Source: Megamerina dolium (taxonomy: Eukaryota; Arthropoda; Insecta; Diptera; Megamerinidae). From it: a stretch of DNA of 64,000 nt. The stretch is taken from assembly GCA_963854835.1 (NCBI GenBank), contig OY978525.1:55573855-55637854 (forward strand), written 5' to 3'. Shown here piece after piece: positions 28,445-40,039 of this stretch. The translations under genes were made by a program, and so were the position numbers. The notes under the pieces are model-generated. The model did not search any database. It saw nothing but the letters and a program-made list of their open reading frames with translations, and was not told the origin of the DNA. Every line of letters starts with the position of its first letter. Position 1 is the stretch's first letter.

Positions 28445-30050
28445 ATGAGTGTTCAGCGCTCTCCTCTCCGGCAACGGCAATCGCCTGTTAATGTGTGTGT
28501 AAACAATAATTTGCAATCACCCGCGCAAACCCCCCCGATAAATGCATTATCAAATAAAACAGTTGATACACACTGCACAAGTGAAAGTAACAGTGCAAAT
28601 CTTTTGCCTGCACATATTAAAAATTCATCAAATTTTGCAACAACAATAAATACAGACAAAAAAAATAATTTGTTCTATCGTGATATACTATCTCCCTCTA
28701 TACCGTGGAGTGTACAATGTTCTTCTCCTGCTGTAACACCAACAGCTACAACATCAAAGCAATCAAATAACGGCACTTCTACTGAAGAGCATGACCCAGT
28801 AGTTAAAGCAACTAGTGCGATGACTAATAAAGAACCAGTTGCTGTTCAAACTGGTATTGATCGCTACATTACTGTAGTAAAGCGAAAGAGAAGTCCGCAA
28901 AATTCAAAACAAATGAATTCAACAAAAATTCAAAAACAGAACACTGTCCCTATTAGTTCGGAAAATAGATACGCTCTGCTTTCAGGTGATGAAAGTGACG
29001 AAAATATTATCTCCAAGAAAAATTTCAAACCCCCACCCATTTTCTTGAGAGAACGCAACTCAGATAAGTTGATTTCTAGAATTACAAGTCTTATAGGACC
29101 AAAGAATTTCCATGTTGTTCCTATTCGCAAAGGCCAAATTGAGGAAACAAAAGTGCAAATCTACAGCGAAACTCATTATCGCAAAGTAATAGCGGAATTT
29201 GATGCTGTAAAAAAGAATTACTACACATATCAGCTAAAAAGTAGTAAGGGCTTAATCGTTGTACTCAAAGGCGTCGAACCCAACGTTGATATTAACGAAA
29301 TCAAACTTGCCCTCCAGGAAGAAGGGTTTCAAGCCAAAACAGTATTCAACATTCTCAACAAGAGCAATATACCTCAACCGTTATATCGTATTGAGCTTCA
29401 GCCTGAAACAAAACCCCTAAAAAAAGGTGAAGTACACCCCATATATAAAATTCGATATTTATTGCATCGCAAAAGCACAATCGAAGAACCCCAAAAGAGA
29501 ACTGGACCTCCTCAGTGCAGTAACTGCCAAGAATATGGACATACTAAGACATATTGTCTGCCAGCTGTTTGTGTGATTTGTGGAGATCTCCATAAATCAA
29601 ACATATGCCCAAAATCTAAAGGCGATGCTAGCATGAAAAAATGCAGCAATTGTGGAGGTAATCACACCGCAAATTATAGAGGTTGCCCAGTATACCCTAA
29701 AGCTAAATTTCTCCGCTAGCAATCAACCTCTAAAACCAGTTGAGCAAATTCAGATAGCCAACTCAAGTAAGAGACAAAATATTGATGCAACACAATTCTT
29801 CTCTGCAATCCCAAACAAGAATCAAACGAATTCATACGCTAGCGTGTTAAAACAAAACCCACACCAACAAAGCAATGTAAATAATGAGCAGAAACACTCA
29901 CTGCCCACCCAACAGCCAAGTACCCTTGAACATTTGCTTCAAACATTGATTCAGAATATGAACCAATTCATGAACTCAATGCAAACAATGATGCAAGAAA
30001 TGATGAAAAATCAATCGATGTTACTCCAAACATTGCTATCCAGACCATGA
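28445..30050 (+). pseudogene. Jockey ORF1 (Gag-like, three zinc knuckles), copy A, one frameshift
   Basis: It starts at MSVQRSPLRQRQ (28445) with a low-complexity Ser/Asn/Thr-rich N-terminus. A central domain contains IEETKVQIYSETHYRKV, followed by three knuckles: CSNCQEYGHTKTYC, CVICGDLHKSNIC and CSNCGGNHTANYRGC (about codons 358-415). The frame stops at 29719 after PVYPKAKFLR. The Gln/Asn-rich C-terminal part (29652-30050, SYASVLKQNPHQQSN) is in the +1 frame. This protein binds the element RNA in jockey elements. The same shift is in copy B, so it is either an inherited lesion or a frameshift site. Confidence 0.9.
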
Positions 30051-32685
30051 GTTGTCTCAAGATATGCCACTGGAACGCCAACGGCTTAAGCCAGCACCGT
30101 TTGGAGCTAATTCAATTCCTTGAATCCAGCCAAATCGACATAATGATGATATCTGAGACCCATTTCACTGACAAAAATTGCTACCAAATACCATATTACA
30201 AACTGTACACCAAAAATCATCCGCATGGTAAGGCACGCGGAGGAACTGCCATATTGATAAAAAGCAGAATAAAACATCATGTTCTCGAAGATTTCAGTAG
30301 CGTCTACTTGCAAGCAACATCTATATGTCTGGAAGAATACATCTCTAAGCTAGTAATATCTGCGATATACTGTCCCCCAAGATACAGTATTACCGAACAG
30401 CAATATAAAGAATTTTTCTCAACTCTTGGTAGCAAATTCTTGGTTGCTGGCGATTTCAACGCCAAACACACTCACTGGGGCTCCCGCTTAATAACTCCAA
30501 AAGGCAGAAGACTATGTTCAATCATCACTAACCACGACTACGATGTTATTTCAAATGGTCAACCGACATATTGGCCGACGGACAAGAGGAAAATACCCGA
30601 TCTCATAGACTTTGGAGTCGCCAAAGGTTTGCAGATGGAAAATATCTCCACAGAGTGTAATTATGATCTATCATCTGACCACTCACCCACGGTAATATCT
30701 ATAAAATCACCAAGCCCCCAAAGCAATTGCGTTAGAAAGAAAATAGACTGGTTAAAATTCAAGAAATATATAAATTCCCATCTTCCTCTGAGTACTGTAT
30801 TAAGAAATGGACACGATGTAGACTCAGCACTCGAAAAATTCAACCAGCTGCTCTCATTAGCTCTCAGCTCAGCCACCTGCACAAAGGTATGCAAGCAATC
30901 AAACTATAGCCCATACACACCAGCCGATATTGAATTGCTAGTAAGACAAAAAAGAAGACTCCGAAGACAATGGCAAGAATTCAGATCACCGAATCTGAAA
31001 ACACAGCTACAGCACTGCACTCGAAAGTTAAAGCAAGCCTTAAAAAATAAAAACAACAAAGAGTTAGAAGAGCACATAGCGAATTTAACACCTGGTGAAG
31101 CGTCAGACTACTCTTTGTGGAAATCAGCAAAAAACTCAAATCGGCCAATTCTCACTGATTTCCCCATCCGTTTGAGTGACGGTAATTGGGCTAGAAGCAA
31201 CTGTGAGAAGGGTTTGGCTTTTGCAAACCACTTAAAAAGTGTGTTTACACCCAATCCACCCTCTTCACAGTCCTCATTACCAATATTAACTTCTCAACCT
31301 TGCTCAATAACGCTCAAAATTAAAAAAAAGGACATATTCAAAGCAATTTATAAAGATTTAAACCCAAAAAAATCACCTGGTCCAGATAAAATTACCGGTA
31401 AAATGATAAAAGAGCTACCTCCGGCTTCAGTAATTCATCTGATGCACATTTTCAATGCTATCCTTCGTATTAAACACTATCCCAAATGCTGGAAAACTTC
31501 AAAAATTATTATGATAGCAAAACCAGGAAAAGACCCTACAAAAGTTGCATCGTACAGACCTATCAGCCTCCTGCCTCTACTTTCTAAAGTATTCGAAAAG
31601 CTACTTGTCATGAATATAACTCCATTTATTAATCTCAACCAACTGATTTGTTTGGATTTAGAAAACAGCACGGCACAATAGAACAAGTCCACCGCATTGT
31701 AACTCTGATAAGGAACACTTTTGAAGAAAAAAAGTATTGCTCAGCTGTCTTTCTTGATATCACTCAAGCTTTCGATAAAGTATGGCACGATGGCCTTATT
31801 TACAAACTCAAACTATTACTGCCTGCAAATGTCTCCTCATTGCTTAGTAGCTACCTCACGAAAAGACAATTTCTCGTACATCACAAGGATTACACAACAA
31901 ATCCATTGGATATTCACGCTGGCGTTCCTCAAGGAAGCGTTTTGGGTCCCTTACTGTATCTCTTATACACTTCAGATATGCCCAACAATAACTATACATT
32001 CATATCGACCTTTGCTGATGATACGGCAATATTGTGCTCTCGCTCTAACCCCATAGAAGCTACTAAACTCCTGCAGACTCATGTCGATTCTCTCGAAATC
32101 TGGCTAGCAAAATGGCGTATAAAAGTCAATGAATCAAAGAGCGTACATGTAACCTTCACGCTAAGGCTAGATACATGTCCCCCACTTAAAATTAATGGCC
32201 AATCAGTTCCACAATGTTCCTCAACAAAGTACTTGGGTATTCACCTCGACAGAAGGCTGACATGGAAAAATCACATAGAGGCAAAGAAAACTCAGATCAA
32301 GCTTAAAATGAATCAGTTATGGTGGCTGTTACACAAAAGATCAAAGTTGAATCTTGAATACAAAGTGCTATTATATAAAGCAATCCTGAAACCAATCTGG
32401 ACTTATGGTATTCAGTTTTGGGGCACCGCATCTCCCTCTAATATCGAAAAATTGCAGCGAATACAATCCAAGTGTCTGCGAATTATTGTAAACGCGCCTT
32501 GGTATATGAGGAACGTTAACATCCATCGAGATTTAAATGTATCCACAATTTCTGAGGAAGTTGCAATGTCCTGCAGAAGCTACATTCAAAAATTACACAA
32601 TCATCCGAATCCCCTTGCTAGGCAATTGTTGCTGAGCAAGGGGCATCGTCGATTAAAAAGAAAAGACACACTGAATATGCTGTAA
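30047..32685 (+). pseudogene. Jockey ORF2 (endonuclease-reverse transcriptase), copy A, one 10-bp deletion
   Basis: The start ATG (30047) overlaps the ORF1 stop as ATGA, a layout suited to reinitiation. The AP endonuclease spans about codons 1-220 (CHWNANGLS, SETHF, DFNAKHTHWGS, SSDHSP). RT has KSPGPDKITGK, YRPISLLPLLSK, FLDITQAFDKVWHD, GVPQGSVLGPLL and FADDTAIL, then a C-terminal domain (KYLGIHLDRRLTWK, RIQSKCLRIIVNAPW). A 10-bp deletion near 31650 ends the first frame at 31681; the rest is open at 31648-32685. In copy C the same spot is intact. This is the only disabling lesion I see in this ORF. Confidence 0.95.
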
Positions 32686-32849
32686 AATTGCTACATCTCG
32701 CGACTCACCAAATTGTGATGGAACGTAGGGGATATCACATAGTTTTATTTAGTTTGTAAGATTTTAATACTTATTGTTAGTTTCTTGTATTTAAGAAAGA
32801 TTCAATAAAAAAAAAAATAAGCTAACAAAAAAAAAAAAAAAAAAAAAAA

Positions 32850-32992
32850 TGTCTGCATCGTCATGCAAACATTCACAACCAAGTGATGTGCCAGAGGAAC
32901 ACCACTGTTCTTCTCATGGTAACATAGTACTAAAGTGCTACCAGGTCATCCTCCCAACTGCACTTATCCCTTAAGTGCATTCGGGAACAATG
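32850..32992 (+). pseudogene. BEL-D remnant (part 2, between jockey A and the RTE fragment)
   Basis: The sequence resumes after the jockey target duplication and encodes an LPTALIPLSAFGN-like stretch, typical of the gag-protease linker of BEL elements. It is then interrupted at about 32993 by a minus-strand RTE-like fragment. Confidence 0.5.
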
Positions 32993-33785
32993 CTCACTTA
33001 CTTACTTACTTATGTGGCCGAATATCGATTTCAACCGAAAATCGATTTACGCCGAATCTAGCATACTTTGCCAACTCTCTCCTTCGCTAGCTGGCGCAAG
33101 TTAGAGATTCCACGCGTTGGCAAGTTCTCCAGTACTTGGTATTTCCACCGGAGGTTAGATCTTCCTCTTCTGGGTCGTCCACCAGTAAGTTCCGAAAGGT
33201 GTGAACTGCGAGACAAGATGTCGCAGTCTCTTACTGACAACAAATCCGCATTCGAGTTTGTGTCTCTCCGCATGGCAACTGTAATATATATCACAGTATA
33301 CTTTTTTAGAGCAACCATGTCATGTCCATCGCATTCCCTGAAGTGCAGTGATGTCAGCCTTGTATTTTTCGAGAACATCAACCAGCTGGATAGAAGCACC
33401 TTCCCTATAGAGGGACCAGACATTCCAGGCGCATATCCGTAAATCGTGGTGGTTTGCGAGGGTCGTGAACAAAAGGGGTAGTCCTTATCCGAGGCACGGT
33501 TTGATTTTTCATTGGGTGAGAGTTTTTATATGGTGGGTTCCAAGCCCAACGCACAACCTCTAACCGAGGAGTTTTTCACCACTCACTTTAGCCGCCTCCC
33601 AGCGCGTGCCAGAAAGTTGTTGCCCTACAGAGCTGAGCTAGCTACATGATAGCACCCTAATTACAGAGTGAAGGTGCCATCACATAGCGCACGGAATAAA
33701 CAACATGACGTCCAGTGAGTTGACTTGCTATGAATTCAACAAGGATTACGGTAGCTCCTTCCGGTTGAGGCAATTAGACACGTTA
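32993..33785 (-). mobile_element. RTE-like LINE remnant, copy 2 (endonuclease joined to C-terminus)
   Basis: On the minus strand the 33423-33058 frame and its neighbours give an endonuclease start (AWNVWSLYREGA, VLEKYKADITALQ, near 33450-33340). This runs directly into the RTE-like C-terminal motif GRPRRGRSNLRWKYQV (about 33180-33130). The RT between them is deleted. The plus-strand CTTACTTACTTACTTA at 32997-33013 reads (TAAG)n on the minus strand, a typical tandem tail at the 3' end of such LINEs. It splits the BEL-D remnant. Confidence 0.6.
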
Positions 33786-34310
33786 TCTTGCGTAAAACGT
33801 ACCACGTAAATCTCACGTTCCGAGCATTAATTGACCAACATTCATATAAAACCTTTTTTCCTCAAAGGTATAAAAGCGAACCCGGCTTCCAATGGAACAC
33901 TGCTTGTTCGAAATATCAGGTATGGCAGGAAAAGCTATAGAGAACTCAAATAAGCTCTGATCTTTAAAACTAGTTTCTCCTAGAACGGGTCAAAGAATAG
34001 AAGCCAAAGCAATAGTAGTTGCGCAGCTGGCTTTATTCCTCCCCACATTCCATGCGAAATTAGCAAATTGGCAAAAACTCTCCAAACTTGACTCCGCTCA
34101 TCCGAGACTTAGTCATTGGAAGTGATTTAATCCCTCAAAACCTTCTGAAGGATCTTCGTCATTATGCATATGGCACATTTATTGCTCAAAAACCTCCAAC
34201 GCACTTTCATCTACGCGCCTTCCCATAGCACCACCCAAACAAACTTCCAAGGACGCTTCTATCTGTTCTTAAATAGATGAAAGCAACCGTTAAATGGCAC
34301 ACTTCGCATA
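33786..34310 (+). pseudogene. BEL/Pao protease remnant, BEL-D (part 3)
   Basis: Broken frames read FRALIDQ (protease active-site region, with the usual DSGS lost) near 33815. TPLIRDLVIGSDLIPQNLLKD follows near 34090-34150, matching the end of BEL protease. It follows collinearly from parts 1 and 2, so all three come from one element. Several stops are present. No RT is recognised beyond about 34310. Confidence 0.6.
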
Positions 34311-34486
34311 TTTAGTGCTGATTTCTATTTGCATCGTTGTTATCGCTGACCTTCGACGGAAGTAAACATAAAAGCATTATTCGTTATATACTCTTTGATT
34401 GCGGTGTGGTAAGTGCGGAACGGCGTAATTTAAAATACATAAATAAACATTCAACAAAACACTAAATTACGTGTATATAATGTATA

Positions 34487-34660
34487 AACGGAGTGCATTC
34501 AAACACAATAAACAATTTTTAAATAACACAAATTGTATTTAAATATTATACAAATAAACAAATTTATGTGCACATATTAAAAATGAACCTTAAAAATCTA
34601 ATTAAAAATAAAAATGAAAACAAAACGGTTTTATTTATACTGTTTAATTTAATTTAATTT
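34487..34660 (+). repeat. Interspersed repeat R1, copy 3 (diverged)
   Basis: Shares GTGCATTCAAACA, the TTATACAAATAA segment and TTTATGTGCACATATTAAAA with the copies at 8175 and 15486. It sits outside the duplicated block, so R1 is a genuine dispersed repeat. The 34311-34486 stretch before it has no recognisable gene. Confidence 0.5.
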
Positions 34661-35477
<817 letters not shown>

Positions 35478-35691
35478 TGATAACCAAAGGAATCCTTATA
35501 TATTTTTTATTTTAAAATTGACATTTATTTTTATGTAATTTTATTTCGTAACAATTTGTGTGTCAATATATATGGGGACAGGAACTATCTTTTTGTATGT
35601 GTATTTTTAGAAGGATAATATTTTAAATTAAAAAATATCATGTTTATTTACCAAATTTTTGTTTTTGTATTACGGCGTAACAGAATAAAGC
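35478..35691 (-). repeat. Candidate LTR of a minus-strand element, with primer site beside it
   Basis: Plus strand begins TGTGATAACC and ends GGCGTAACA. Immediately left, the minus strand gives TGGTGATCCTGCCAGG two bases inside the LTR end, the arrangement of a primer-binding site. No second LTR is found in the window. Tentative. Confidence 0.35.
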
Positions 35692-35759
35692 GTATACACA
35701 ACAAGTAAAATAGTAATAATAATTGGTTTAAATATTTAAGCAACTCAAGTTCTTTGTAG

Positions 35760-36560
35760 TATTATTTTGTAATAACTTTTGCCACAGGAGGTACGGCTAA
35801 ATGCATTAAAAATCACACGGTGTTTGGTGGTTGTGCTGTCGGAGTTCACCACCGCATGATGAGTAATGTAAATGAAAAATCGGGAGCTGAATTCACGTTA
35901 TGAGCTATTCTCTTCGTATGCCCTAAACTGAGATATTCTAGAATAACTTGATCTCCTTAATTGTGGGGTCTTAAGTAACCGCAATTAATAACGAAACAAC
36001 TGAACTCTCGCCGAATTGCGGGAATCTCCTAATGTCAACTCCAGAAATTGTCTTTTGAAGGACAACGACACAACAAAGCGATCATCTTTATTACGAAAGA
36101 TTGATTTCTGGAAATACTCTTCACAATAAAGGTTCTTCGATCTCCCAAAATCGGGAAATTTGTCAGTCAACACTAATTTCATTATATGACGATGAAATAT
36201 GTCCATGCGTAACTACCTGGGATAATCAACCGAAAACTGTATTTTGGGCAATCAGGATACCGAGAATGCCTTCTTGTGGAATTGATAGGTAGATGTCTCC
36301 ATCTATTACCATGTCCACAGGGAACTCTTATTAAGATTTTCATCCGCTAACCGTAAACCTGTAAGTCCCTTTTGTAAGTTAGCAGATATGGCGATATGGC
36401 ACAAGAGGGCAATTTTGCTGTGAGTTTGGTTAAACAAAAGCATCCACTTTAATTACTACGATTGAGTCAACTGGGGATCCTATCACCTTTAAGCACATCT
36501 TCGATGAGTGCGCTGTAACTACTTTGTTTAGGCCCCGATTACGGTCGTTCGTACATCGCA
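35760..36560 (-). pseudogene. BEL/Pao protease-RT remnant, BEL-E
   Basis: Minus-strand pieces run from protease (GLRLADENL near 36350, GILGILIAQNTVFG near 36240) into the RT N-terminal part (CEEYFQKS, FVVSLSFKRQ, LGDSRNSA in the 36206-35985 frame) and on to ITHHAVVNSDSTTTK near 35850. Order and motifs match BEL pol. Many stops are present. It is bounded on the right by the 3' end of the RTE-like LINE at about 36565, which probably inserted into it. Confidence 0.6.
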
Positions 36561-36564
36561 AATT

Positions 36565-37326
36565 TTTTTTCTCCTTTAAACTCCTAATTGGAGCATAGGG
36601 CCTCCACAAGGCTTCTCCATCGCACACGGTTTTGGGCAGTTGATCTAGCGCCTTCCCATGTGATGCCGGCAGCAGCTAGCTCACCCAGTATTGATCGTCT
36701 CCAGGTGTTTCTTGGTCGTCCGCGGCCTCTGCTCCACTGCGGGTTCCACTCAAGCGATATTCGTGATGCTATCTGGCTGCTTTCTTAGCGTGTGGCCAAT
36801 CCAGCGCCACTTTCTACGCTTAATCTGGATCAGTATGGGCTCTTCGCTCGTCAGACTCCATAGTGCCTCGTTTGAAATAGTGTTTGGCCAGAAAATTCTA
36901 AAAATGATCCTCAAACACTTGTTGACGAAAGCTTGCAGTCTCTGCGTGATGGAGTTCGAGATCAGCCATGTTTCACTTCGTACAGTAGTGTCGATTTCAC
37001 ACATGGGGAGAATATTCGTAATTTCGTGCGTCTGGATATTTGGGAATTTGCCCATACTGCTTTTAGCCGGCCAAATGCTGTGTTTGCTTTGCTTAGCCTG
37101 CAGTTAGCATCCTTCTCAGCTCCCTCGTCTGTCACTATTGTGCAACCGAGGTAGCAGAAACTTTCGATGAATTCAATCGCACAGCCGTCAATCATTATAT
37201 GGTTTCTATTGGAATGATTGATTCTCATAGCTTTGGTCTTCGCAATATTTATCTCTAATCCGACGGTGCTTGCCAGCGCGACTAAACTGTTCACCTTCGC
37301 TTGCATATCGGAGAATTTGTGCGAGA
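36565..37326 (-). pseudogene. RTE-like LINE copy 1, 3' part (RT C-terminal region)
   Basis: The minus-strand frame 37306-36962 begins MQAKVNSLVALASTVGLEIN and has FCYLGCTIV. The 37055-36750 frame has RLQAFVNKCLRIIF and KRRKWRWIGHTLRK, and near 36720-36610 the GRGRPRNTWRR and NRVRWRSLVEALC motifs appear. These are the C-terminal landmarks of RTE-like LINE RTs. It is the continuation of the 41908-43270 part, separated by jockey copy B. An A-rich tail precedes the junction at about 36565. Frameshifts and stops inactivate it. Confidence 0.75.
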
Positions 37327-37482
37327 AGAGACAAATTTTTTTTTTTATACAAGATTTTTATTGGATCTTTCTAAAGTTACTTAGAAACTAACAATAAGTA
37401 ATCAAATCTTACAAACTAACTAAAATTATGTGATATTCCCAACGTTCCATCACAATTTGTTGAGTCAGGAGGTATAGCAATT

Positions 37483-40038
37483 TCACAGCATATTCAGTGT
37501 GTCTTTTCTTTTCAATCGACGATGCCCCGTGCGCAGCAACAATTGCCTAGCAAGGGGATTCGGATGATTGTGTAATTTTTGAATGTAGCTTCTGCAGGAC
37601 ATTGCAACTTCCACAGAAATTGTGGGTACATTTAAATCTCGATGGATGTTAACGTTCTTCATATACCAAGGCGCGTTTACAGTAATTCGCAGACACTTGG
37701 ATTGTATTCGCTGCAATTTTTCGATATTTGAGGGAGATGCGGTACCCCAAAACTGAATACCATAAGTCCAGATTGGCTTCAGGATTGCTTTATATAATAA
37801 GCACTTTGTATTCTAGATTCAACTTTGATCTTTTGTGTAACAGCCACCATAACTGATTAATTTTAAGCTTGATCTGAGTTTTCTTTGCCTCTATGTGATT
37901 TTTCCAGGTCAGCCTTCTGTCGAGGTGAATACCCAAGTACTTTGTTGAGGAACATTGTGGAACTGATTGGCCATTAATTTTAAGTGGGGGACATGTATCT
38001 GGCCTTAGCGTGAAGGTTACATGTACGCTCTTTGATTCATTGACTTTTATACGCCATTTTGCTAGCCAGATTTCGAGAGAATCGATATGAGTCTGCAGGA
38101 GTTTAGTAGCTTCTATGGGGTTAGAGCGAGAGCACAATATTGCCGTATCATCTGCAAAGGTCGATATAAATGTATAGTTATTGTTGGGCATATCTGAAGT
38201 GTATAAGAGATACAGTAAGGGGCCCAAAACGCTTCCTTGAGGAACGCCAGCGTGAATATCCAATGGATTTGTTGTGTAATTCTTGTGATGTACGAGAAAT
38301 TGTCTTTTCGTGAGGTAGCTACTAAGCAATGAGGAGGCATTTGCAGGCAGTAATAGTTTGAGTTTGTAAATAAGGCCATCGTGCCATACTTTATCGAAAG
38401 CTTGAGTGATATCAAGAAAGACAGCTGAGCAATACTTTTTTTCTTCAAAAGTGTTCCTTATCAGAGTTACAATGCGGTGGACTTGTTCTATTGTGCCGTG
38501 CTGTTTTCTAAATCCAAACAAATCAGTTGGTTGAGATTAATAAATGGAGTTATATTCATGACAAGTAGCTTTTCGAATACTTTAGAAAGTAGAGGCAGGA
38601 GGCTGATAGGTCTGTACGATGCAACTTTTGTAGGGTCTTTTCCTGGTTTTGCTATCATAATAATTTTTGAAGTTTTCCAGCATTTGGGATAGTGTTTAAT
38701 ACGAAGGATAGCATTGAAAATGTGCATCAGATGAATTACTGAAGCCGGAGGTAGCTCTTTTATCATTTTACCGGTAATTTTATCTGGACCAGGTGATTTT
38801 TTTGCGTTTAAATTATTGAGTTTAAGTTATTGAGCAAGGTTGAGAAGTTAATTTTGGTAATGAGGACTGTAAAGAGGGTGGATTGGGTGTAAACACACTT
38901 TTTAGGTGGTTTGCAAAAGCCAAACCCTTCTCACAGTTGCTTCTAGACCAATTACCGTCACTCAAATGGATGGGGGAATCAGTGAGAATTGGCCGATTTG
39001 AGTTTTTTGCTGATTTCCACAAAGAGTAGTCTGACGCTTCACCAGGTGTTAATTTCGCTATGTGCTCTTCTAACTCTTTGTTGTTTTTATTCTTTAAGGC
39101 TTGCTTTAACTTTCGAGTGCAGTGCTGTAGCTGTGTTTTCAGAGTCTTCTTTTCTGTCTTACTAGCAATTCAATGTCGGCTGGTGTGTATGGCCTATAGT
39201 TTGATTGCTTGCATACCTTTGTGCAGGTGGCTGAGCTGAGAGCTAATGAGAGCAGCTGGTTGAATTTTTCGAGTGCTGAGTCTACATCGTGTCCATTTCT
39301 TAATACAGTACTCAGAGGAAGATGGGAATTTATATATTTCTTGAATTTAAACCAGTCTATTTTCTTTCTAACACAATTGCCTTGGGGGCTTGGTGATTTT
39401 ATAGATATTACCGTGGGTGAGTGGTCAGATGATAGATCATAATTACACTCTGTGGAGATATTTTCCATCTGCAAACCTTTGGCGACTCCAAAGTCTATGA
39501 GATCGGGTATTTTCCTCTTGTCCGTCGGCCAATATGTCGGTTGACCATTTGAAATAACATCGTAGCCATGGTTAGTGATGATTGAACATAGTCTTCTGCC
39601 TTTTGGAGTTATTAAGCGGGAGCCCCAGTGAGTGTGTTTGGCGTTGAAATCGCCAGCAACCAAGAATTTGCTACCAAGAGTTGAGAAAAATTCTTTATAT
39701 TGCTGTTCGGTAATACTGTGTCTTGGGGGACAGTATATCGCAGATATTACTAGCTTAGAGATGTATTCTTCCAGACATACAGATGTTGCTTGCAAGTAGA
39801 CGCTACTGAAATCTTCGAGAACATGATGTTTTATTCTGCTTTTTATCAATATGGCAGTTCCTCCGCGTGCCTTACCATGCGGATGATTTGTGGTGTACAG
39901 TTTGTAATATGGTATTTGGTAGCAATTTTTGTCAGTGAAATGGGTCTCAGATATCATCATTATGTCGATCTGGCTGGAATTAGCTCCAAACGGTGCTGGC
40001 TTAAGCCGTTGGCGTTCCAGTGGCATATCTTGAGACAA
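37483..40038 (-). pseudogene. Jockey ORF2, copy B (several breaks)
   Basis: The natural start region is altered: about 24 bp are missing near 39985, so the endonuclease start is read in another frame. The 40038-39139 frame has SETHF, DFNAKHTHWGS and SSDHSP. An internal deletion near 39140 and another near 38815 remove linker and early RT sequence. RT continues at 38766-38488 (YRPISLLPLLSK), has the shared 10-bp deletion, then 38521-37790 (AFDKVWHDG, GVPQGSVLGPLL, FADDTAIL) and 37716-37483 (RIQSKCLRITVNAPW). Non-functional. Confidence 0.9.
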
Positions 40039-40039
40039 C

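Larger units (their letters stand above)
28331..32849 (+). mobile_element. Near full-length jockey-clade LINE, copy A
   Basis: It contains a short 5' UTR, ORF1, ORF2 and a 3' UTR ending in a poly(A) tract at 32824-32849. TGTCTGCA at 28323-28330 and again at 32850-32857 is an 8-bp target duplication (10 bp if two A residues are counted). ORF1 is shifted once and ORF2 is broken once, so the copy is not autonomous. It is inserted into the BEL-D gag remnant. Confidence 0.95.

Noticed and set aside
31630..31690. An intron or programmed shift at the ORF2 break in jockey A
   Set aside because: Copy C shows the uninterrupted sequence, and the difference is a 10-bp loss without splice signals.
33068..33442. 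Plus-strand 124-residue frame
   Set aside because: It is antisense to the RTE-like endonuclease remnant, which has recognisable motifs on the other strand.
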